This document shows, piece after piece, positions 5,235-9,357 of a stretch of 9,357 bases of DNA. Under the pieces are notes generated by a model. The model saw only the letters and a program-made list of their open reading frames with translations. It was not told the DNA's origin and ran no database searches. Each line of letters opens with the position of its first letter. Positions within the stretch are counted from its first letter, which is position 1. The stretch is from an uncultured Desulfohalobiaceae bacterium (lineage in GTDB: Bacteria; Desulfobacterota; Desulfovibrionia; Desulfovibrionales; Desulfonatronovibrionaceae). The position numbers and the translations under genes are program-made. The stretch spans positions 1 to 9,357 of the forward strand of contig CAJXJU010000026.1 of the NCBI GenBank assembly GCA_913055195.1. Reading direction: 5' to 3'.

Positions 5235-6623
5235 ATGTACCAACCAGATAAAAAGGACACTATAGTCGCTATAGCTACTCCCCTGGGTCCAGGCGGAGTA
5301 GGTATTGTGCGTTTAAGCGGAAAAGATAGCTTAAACCTGGCCCTGCGGCTCTTTACTTCCGCTAAAAACAATTTTCAGGGTGTTAAGCCTTATCGGTTGC
5401 ATCACGGCTGGATCAAAGACTTCCAGGGCAGAACTTTAGACGAGGTCCTCTTAAGTTTCATGCCTGGACCAGGTTCTTATACTGGTGAAGATGTAGTGGA
5501 AATCAATTGTCATGGAGGTCCGGCCATTTTACAATCCCTGGTGGATGCCCTGATCAAAATGGGGGCCAGACCTGCTGAACCAGGAGAATTTACTTTCCGG
5601 GCTTTTCTAAACGGTCGTCTGGACTTAACCCAGGCTGAAGCTGTAGCCGAAATGATCACAGCTCCTACCAGAGCCTCTATTTCCCTGGCCCAGACTAAAT
5701 TAAAGGGAATGCTGGGACAAAAAATATCAGAGCTGCGCTCAAAACTGGAAAGTTTGCGTCAGGATCTGTGCGTGGCAGTGGATTTTCCAGAAGAAGATAT
5801 AGAATGTCTGCCCAGAGAGCATCTGATCCAGAAGGTAAGAGATTGTGTGGAGGAAATTGACGAATTAATCAATAATTATAACCAGGAACACATCTGGCAA
5901 GACGGCGCACTGGTTGTTCTGGCCGGCAGGGTAAATGCTGGCAAATCCAGCCTGCTCAACGCACTATTGGGCCGGGAACGGGCCATTGTCACCGATATAC
6001 CCGGAACAACAAGAGATTACCTTGAAGAAAGCATAAATTTACAGGGACTGCCAGTGCGGTTGGTGGACACCGCGGGCTTACGCAAAACAAATGATATTGT
6101 GGAAAAGGAAGGTTTTTTACGTGGCCAGGAATTAATCAAAAAGGCAGACCTGTGCCTGACTATCATTGACTCCCGGCTTGGCCCCGGCAGCGAAGACAGA
6201 GATATTCTAAAAAAAGTTGCCGCGGAAAAAGTAGTCATTGTGGCCAACAAAATGGACTTATTGGACGAAGAGCCTGATTGGACCAATGAGTTTAAAGAAA
6301 AAAAACTTGACCTGATTTTTATCTCTGCCAAGTATGGCCAAGGCCTTAAGGAACTGACTACTCTTATCCGAAAAAAAATCATCGGCCATAAAAAAGAACC
6401 AGAACCAGGCCGACTTGTTCCTAATTTGCGCCAGAAAAACAGCCTGCAAAAAGCCAGGGACGAGCTAAACCTCCTGATAGAGGAAACAAAAACAGAGCTT
6501 CCCTATGATCTTCTCGGCACTCGTCTTGATTATGCATGTACACTCCTGGCCGAAATTACTGGAGAAATCACCCCGGATGACGTCTTGAACAGAATTTTTG
6601 AAAACTTTTGTATTGGAAAATAA
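5235..6623 (+). CDS. mnmE: tRNA modification GTPase MnmE
   Basis: MnmE (TrmE) works with MnmG to add a carboxymethylaminomethyl-type group to U34 at the wobble position of certain tRNAs, using a tetrahydrofolate one-carbon unit and GTP hydrolysis. The 462-residue protein has the normal length. The N-terminal folate-binding domain (1-120) begins DTIVAIATPLGPGGVGIVRL and includes SYTGEDVVEINCHGG. The helical domain carries AEPGEFTFRAFLNGRLDLTQAEAV. The GTPase domain shows the P-loop GRVNAGKSS (231-239), TDIPGTTRD (253-261), DTAGLR (278-283), NKMD (339-341 region) and SAK (364-366). The C-terminus ends in the invariant FCIGK (458-462), whose cysteine is functionally important. The P-loop has Val where Pro is usual (GRPNAGKS). 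The ATG at 5235 is set by homology, since the A/C-rich leader has no ribosome binding site. lpxB follows 10 bases later. Confidence 0.97.
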   Translation: MYQPDKKDTIVAIATPLGPGGVGIVRLSGKDSLNLALRLFTSAKNNFQGVKPYRLHHGWIKDFQGRTLDEVLLSFMPGPGSYTGEDVVEINCHGGPAILQSLVDALIKMGARPAEPGEFTFRAFLNGRLDLTQAEAVAEMITAPTRASISLAQTKLKGMLGQKISELRSKLESLRQDLCVAVDFPEEDIECLPREHLIQKVRDCVEEIDELINNYNQEHIWQDGALVVLAGRVNAGKSSLLNALLGRERAIVTDIPGTTRDYLEESINLQGLPVRLVDTAGLRKTNDIVEKEGFLRGQELIKKADLCLTIIDSRLGPGSEDRDILKKVAAEKVVIVANKMDLLDEEPDWTNEFKEKKLDLIFISAKYGQGLKELTTLIRKKIIGHKKEPEPGRLVPNLRQKNSLQKARDELNLLIEETKTELPYDLLGTRLDYACTLLAEITGEITPDDVLNRIFENFCIGK

Positions 6624-6633
6624 AGCAACACCC

Positions 6634-7746
6634 ATGAACAACACTATCTGGCTAAATGTTGGTGAAGCATCAGCTGATATTTATGGGGCCTTATTGATTC
6701 AGGAGTTACTCTCAAAAGACAAGCGCTTAAACATAATTGGCATGGGCGGCCCAGCCATGCGCGAGGCTGGTCTTAACACCATAATCAAGGCCGAAGACCT
6801 GTCTGTCATGGGACTAACCGAGGTCCTGTCCGCTCTGCCTAGAATTTTGGGCTTTTTTAAAAAAATAAAAACAGAACTTGAGAGACGAAGGCCAAAAGTC
6901 CTGGTTCTTTTTGATGCTCCAGACTTCAATTTTCGTCTGGCCAGGATGGCCAAAAAATTGGGCATCCCGGTAGTCTATTATATCGCCCCGCAGGTCTGGG
7001 CCTGGCGTAAAAGCCGAATCAAATTCCTGAAAAAATTCGTGGACCGTATCCTGTGCATCTTCCCCTTTGAACAAAGCTTCTTTGCCCAGCACGGCCTGCA
7101 AACTGTTTATGTTGGCCACCCCCTTCTCCAGGTTATGGACCTGAAAAAATTAAATCAAATTGAACCTGACCCCCATAAAATGGTCATCCTGCCCGGAAGC
7201 AGAGTCAAGGAAATCAAAGCTCTTCTGCCTGTATTTGCAGACTGTTGCCAGATCTTAAAACAAAAAAAGCCTGACCTCACATTTTCCATTGTAAAGGCCC
7301 CGCATATCAACCAGGACTTGCTAAATACTTTTTGGCCCGGCAATCTGTCTGTAAATATCTATAATCCAGAAGACCGCCACAAAATTATTGCCAATTCATG
7401 CCTTGCCCTGGCAGCTTCTGGCACAGTTACCCTGGAATGTGCACTACTAAAAGTACCTACCATTGTGGCTTATAAACTCTCCTGGTTAAGTTATCTTGTA
7501 GGCCGACTACTGGTTGATGTCCCTTTCATCAGTATGCCCAATCTTATTTTGAACCAGAAAATTTTTCCTGAATATATTCAGGACCAGGCTAATCCAGATA
7601 AAATAGCAGCTAAGGCTTTCGCCTGGTTGGAAAATGACACCCAGAGGCAAGAAATCAGGAACAAATTAACCAAGATACAACAGCTTCTCGGTCAAAATCA
7701 GGCTACCCAACTGGCAGCCAGAACTGTGATGGAATATGTGAAATAA
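6634..7746 (+). CDS. lpxB: Lipid-A-disaccharide synthase
   Basis: LpxB is the glycosyltransferase (family GT19) that joins UDP-2,3-diacylglucosamine and lipid X to make the lipid A disaccharide at the inner face of the cytoplasmic membrane. The 370-residue protein has the family blocks in order: GEASADIYGA (10-19), GMGGPAMREAG (36-46), SVMGLTEVL (57-65), DAPDFNFRLA (94-103, with the catalytic aspartate expected at D97), APQVWAWR (118-125), FPFE (143-146), VGHPL (160-164), LPGSR-KEI (186-194), ASGTVTLECALL (261-272) and VPFISMPNL (296-304). The nucleotide-end motif usually reads GE(A/T)SGD; here the Gly is Ala. An in-frame TTG at 6598 would extend into mnmE, but the ATG at 6634 fits the family start. 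No strong Shine-Dalgarno is present, so coupling to mnmE translation, 10 bases upstream, is likely. It proves the organism makes lipid A-type lipopolysaccharide. Confidence 0.95.
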   Translation: MNNTIWLNVGEASADIYGALLIQELLSKDKRLNIIGMGGPAMREAGLNTIIKAEDLSVMGLTEVLSALPRILGFFKKIKTELERRRPKVLVLFDAPDFNFRLARMAKKLGIPVVYYIAPQVWAWRKSRIKFLKKFVDRILCIFPFEQSFFAQHGLQTVYVGHPLLQVMDLKKLNQIEPDPHKMVILPGSRVKEIKALLPVFADCCQILKQKKPDLTFSIVKAPHINQDLLNTFWPGNLSVNIYNPEDRHKIIANSCLALAASGTVTLECALLKVPTIVAYKLSWLSYLVGRLLVDVPFISMPNLILNQKIFPEYIQDQANPDKIAAKAFAWLENDTQRQEIRNKLTKIQQLLGQNQATQLAARTVMEYVK

Positions 7747-7763
7747 GGGATAAAGGAACAATT

Positions 7764-8801
7764 ATGAAAAAAGTCAATTACGGCGTTATTGGTGTTGGGC
7801 ATTTAGGCACCTTTCACGCCCAGCTTGCCCAAAAAATAGATCAAATTAACCTGGTCGGCCTTTATGATATCGATACAAAAAAAGCTCAGGAAGTTGCCAG
7901 CACCTGCCAGACAAAAGTCTTTTCTTCCTTAGAGCAATTATTGGCTCAAGTTGAGGCTGTGAGCATTGTCGTTCCGACAATTCATCACTACCAGACCGCG
8001 CTAAAGGCCCTGGAATACAATTGTCACCTATTTATTGAAAAGCCCATAACTTCAACGAACTCCCAGGCCAGGGAACTTATTTCGCTTTGCCAGAAAAAGG
8101 AGCTAAAACTTCAGGTAGGACATATTGAACGATTTAACCCTGCCATGTTAGCCATCAAAGACTATCCCTTACAGCCCATGTTTATTGAGTCCCACCGCCT
8201 GAGCCAATTTAACCCCAGAGGCACTGATGTCAGTGTTATTCTGGATTTGATGATTCACGACATTGATATTATTTTGCACATGGTCAAGAGCCCTTTGGCA
8301 TCTATTGACGCCTGTGGTGTTGCTGTAGTCTCAGACTCTGAAGATATAGCCAATGTCCGCTTAAGATTTGCCAATGGGTGTGTGGCCAACCTGACCAGCA
8401 GTCGCATTTCAGTCAGGGCCATGCGCAAAATGCGCATTTTCCAAAAAAATCAATACATTGCCATTGACTTTTTAAAGAAGAAATCAGAAATTTTTAAACT
8501 GGAAGACTGTGATTCAACAACCAGTGCAACTGGATTTTCCATGCTCATAGATACCATAGGAATCGGTGAGAAAAAAAAGAATATTATTTATGAACAACCA
8601 GAAGTCCCGGAGGTAAATTCACTTCAGGCCGAACTAGAAGAATTTGTCCAGGCCATTTTGCTGGACAGAGAACCGCCTGTCACTGGCGAGCAAGGGCTCC
8701 AGGCCCTGGAAGTAGCCACGACTATTTTGCATCAAATCCACCACCCCAAAAAAACTAAAAATTTTGAACTGAAAATTATACTTGACAAAAGTCAAAAATA
8801 A
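7764..8801 (+). CDS. Gfo/Idh/MocA oxidoreductase, possible UDP-GlcNAc 3-dehydrogenase (GnnA-like)
   Basis: This 345-residue protein is an NAD(P)-dependent sugar or sugar-nucleotide dehydrogenase of the Gfo/Idh/MocA family. The Rossmann motif GVIGVGHLG (7-15) is followed by D35 at the end of strand 2, suggesting NAD over NADP. The catalytic-site lysine lies in IEKP (91-94). VGHIERFNP (118-126) and LDLMIHDIDIIL (160-171) line the expected substrate pocket. AAAGGA at 7752-7757 is a good ribosome site 6 bases before the ATG. The gene sits 17 bases after lpxB. In bacteria whose lipid A contains 2,3-diamino-2,3-dideoxyglucose, a Gfo/Idh enzyme called GnnA oxidises UDP-GlcNAc at C3 before transamination by GnnB, and is found beside lpx genes. 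The GHIERFNP block resembles that group as I recall it. Function therefore is inferred; other sugar dehydrogenases remain possible. Its 3' end contains the promoter of the tRNA gene. Confidence 0.85.
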   Translation: MKKVNYGVIGVGHLGTFHAQLAQKIDQINLVGLYDIDTKKAQEVASTCQTKVFSSLEQLLAQVEAVSIVVPTIHHYQTALKALEYNCHLFIEKPITSTNSQARELISLCQKKELKLQVGHIERFNPAMLAIKDYPLQPMFIESHRLSQFNPRGTDVSVILDLMIHDIDIILHMVKSPLASIDACGVAVVSDSEDIANVRLRFANGCVANLTSSRISVRAMRKMRIFQKNQYIAIDFLKKKSEIFKLEDCDSTTSATGFSMLIDTIGIGEKKKNIIYEQPEVPEVNSLQAELEEFVQAILLDREPPVTGEQGLQALEVATTILHQIHHPKKTKNFELKIILDKSQK

Positions 8802-8812
8802 GGACATATATT
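8782..8812 (+). promoter_or_regulatory. Promoter for the initiator tRNA gene
   Basis: A perfect TTGACA (8782-8787) lies within the last codons of the oxidoreductase gene. TATATT (8807-8812) follows after 19 bases; CATATA (8805-8810) gives 17. Transcription would begin near 8819, a few bases before the tRNA. This explains how the tRNA can be expressed independently of the lpxB unit. Confidence 0.6.
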
Positions 8813-8824
8813 TCTTTCTGTTGA

Positions 8825-8901
<77 letters not shown>

Positions 8902-8918
8902 AAAAACAGCTAACAATC

Positions 8919-8957
8919 ATAAGGGTTTAGGGAGATTTCCTTAAACCCTTATTTTTT
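8919..8957 (+). terminator. Intrinsic terminator of the tRNA gene
   Basis: Bases 8919-8933 (ATAAGGGTTTAGGGA) pair with 8938-8952 (TCCTTAAACCCTTAT) in a 15-bp stem with one G-T pair and the 4-base loop GATT. A run of six T (8952-8957) follows. It lies 17 bases after the tRNA CCA end and would end its transcript. Confidence 0.88.
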
Positions 8958-9023
8958 GCTCTAATCATTTTTCTTCTCTATTTCTACCCAAAATTAATTT
9001 TTCTATAATTTTCTACCCTGGCA

Positions 9024-9044
9024 GGATAGAAAATCTATCCTTTT
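9024..9044 (+). terminator. Small hairpin followed by TTTT
   Basis: GGATAGA (9024-9030) and TCTATCC (9034-9040) form a 7-bp stem with an AAA loop, followed by TTTT. Outer bases (CCTGGCA before, TGCTAGG after) can pair partly, which would extend the stem. It could be a weak terminator or the core of a small RNA starting downstream of the TATAAT at 9004. It may also be just a local palindrome. Confidence 0.3.
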
Positions 9045-9118
9045 GCTAGGTGAAACCGGGTGCATCCGCCAGTAGTGTCAACTGATTTCTCCTGTCCCTA
9101 CTTTAAAGTTCTTCACAT

Positions 9119-9220
9119 CCTGGGCAGAATACCTTAAAACAAGCCATCCAGAAATTAGACAAGGCAATCAACAGAGCGAAGGGTAAGATTCTGGAATTTA
9201 AAAGGGCTATCAATGAATAA
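9119..9220 (+). pseudogene. Short coding remnant, PGQNTLKQAIQKLDKAI type
   Basis: A frame from about 9119 to the TAA at 9218-9220 reads PGQNTLKQAIQKLDKAIN and continues RAKGKILEFKRAINE. It has the look of an amphipathic helix. There is no start codon in frame: a TAA lies shortly upstream, at about 9104-9106. It resembles the frame at 9277-9339. I do not recognise the family. It is either a broken gene tail or a chance frame. Confidence 0.25.
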
Positions 9221-9276
9221 TAAGTATTGCAAAAAAAGGGTTGTCTCTATGCTGCCAGGTCATCAAGGAGTGTTGA

Positions 9277-9339
9277 GCTTTAGGAGAAAACACACTTCAG
9301 CAGGCGGTTAGTCGCCTGGATGAGACGCTTGCAAAATAA
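9277..9339 (+). pseudogene. Second short coding remnant, LGENTLQQAVSRLDETLAK type
   Basis: Between a TGA at 9274-9276 and a TAA at 9337-9339 the frame reads ALGENTLQQAVSRLDETLAK. It shares the pattern G-x-N-T-L-x-Q-A-(I/V)-x-(K/R)-L-D with the remnant at 9119-9220, but in a different reading frame and with a different DNA sequence. No start codon is visible. Family and function are unknown. Confidence 0.25.
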
Positions 9340-9357
9340 TAAAAAATGATTAAATCT

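Larger units (their letters stand above)
8958..9357. other. Terminal 400-base stretch without an intact gene
   Basis: No complete gene is recognised on either strand. The first part is pyrimidine-rich and contains TTTCTACCC twice (8981-8989 and 9010-9018) flanking a TATAAT at 9004-9009. A small hairpin follows at 9024-9040. After 9065 the sequence looks like decayed coding or mobile DNA: a stretch TGTCAACTGATTTCTCCTG near 9077-9095, and two short related reading frames at 9119-9220 and 9277-9339. The last bases contain a late ATG at 9346 that runs only to a stop (ATGATTAAATCT is cut by the window edge). Confidence 0.6.

Noticed and set aside
4985..5371. 128-residue minus-strand frame with Cys/Val-rich repeats
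   Set aside because: It is antisense to khpB and mnmE, its Cys-Val run is only the AC microsatellite read backwards, and it crosses the terminator hairpin.
6598..6633. TTG start giving a 12-residue longer LpxB
   Set aside because: It would overlap the end of mnmE, and the ATG at 6634 gives the normal LpxB N-terminus.
9063..9190. Open frame giving SWAEYLKTSHPEIRQGNQQ after 9070
   Set aside because: No start codon, no recognised family, and it overlaps the alternative remnant frame that has a partner at 9277-9339.

Overview
The window looks like chromosomal DNA of a Gram-negative, AT-leaning bacterium. It encodes LpxB (lipid A synthesis), a YidC with a large periplasmic domain, and the order rpmH-rnpA-yidD-yidC-jag(khpB)-mnmE. 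The style of several proteins, and an lpxB followed by a Gfo/Idh/MocA oxidoreductase, suggest a sulfate-reducing Desulfovibrionales-type organism. That placement comes from remembered gene orders, not from a search.

Left part (1-1541): a radical SAM protein of the YhcC/TIGR01212 type and a methylated-DNA-protein cysteine methyltransferase lie on the + strand, each behind a similar AAGTTGAGT leader.

Middle (1538-5169): the ribosome/membrane-insertion cluster. rpmH has a strong Shine-Dalgarno. rnpA overlaps its end and has no ATG, GTG or TTG start; the only reasonable start is ATT at 1721. yidD and yidC follow with almost no gap. Then comes a 477-base non-coding stretch holding a 144-bp palindromic MITE-like element with 15-bp terminal inverted repeats, plus further hairpins, before khpB. 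khpB ends at a perfect 18-bp terminator hairpin.

Right part (5170-8801): mnmE starts behind an A/C-rich leader (7.5 AC units, no Shine-Dalgarno). It is followed closely by lpxB and by an oxidoreductase that may be a GnnA-like UDP-GlcNAc 3-dehydrogenase. This would connect tRNA wobble modification and lipid A synthesis in one transcription unit.

End (8782-9357): an initiator tRNA gene has its own promoter buried in the 3' end of the oxidoreductase gene, an unusual U1:U72 mismatch, and a clear terminator. The last 400 bases hold no intact gene, only small hairpins and two short related peptide-coding remnants. No CRISPR array, complete insertion sequence or replication origin is visible. Most of the window is conserved core genome; the novelty is in non-coding structure, the rnpA start, the tRNA and the lipid A side branch.
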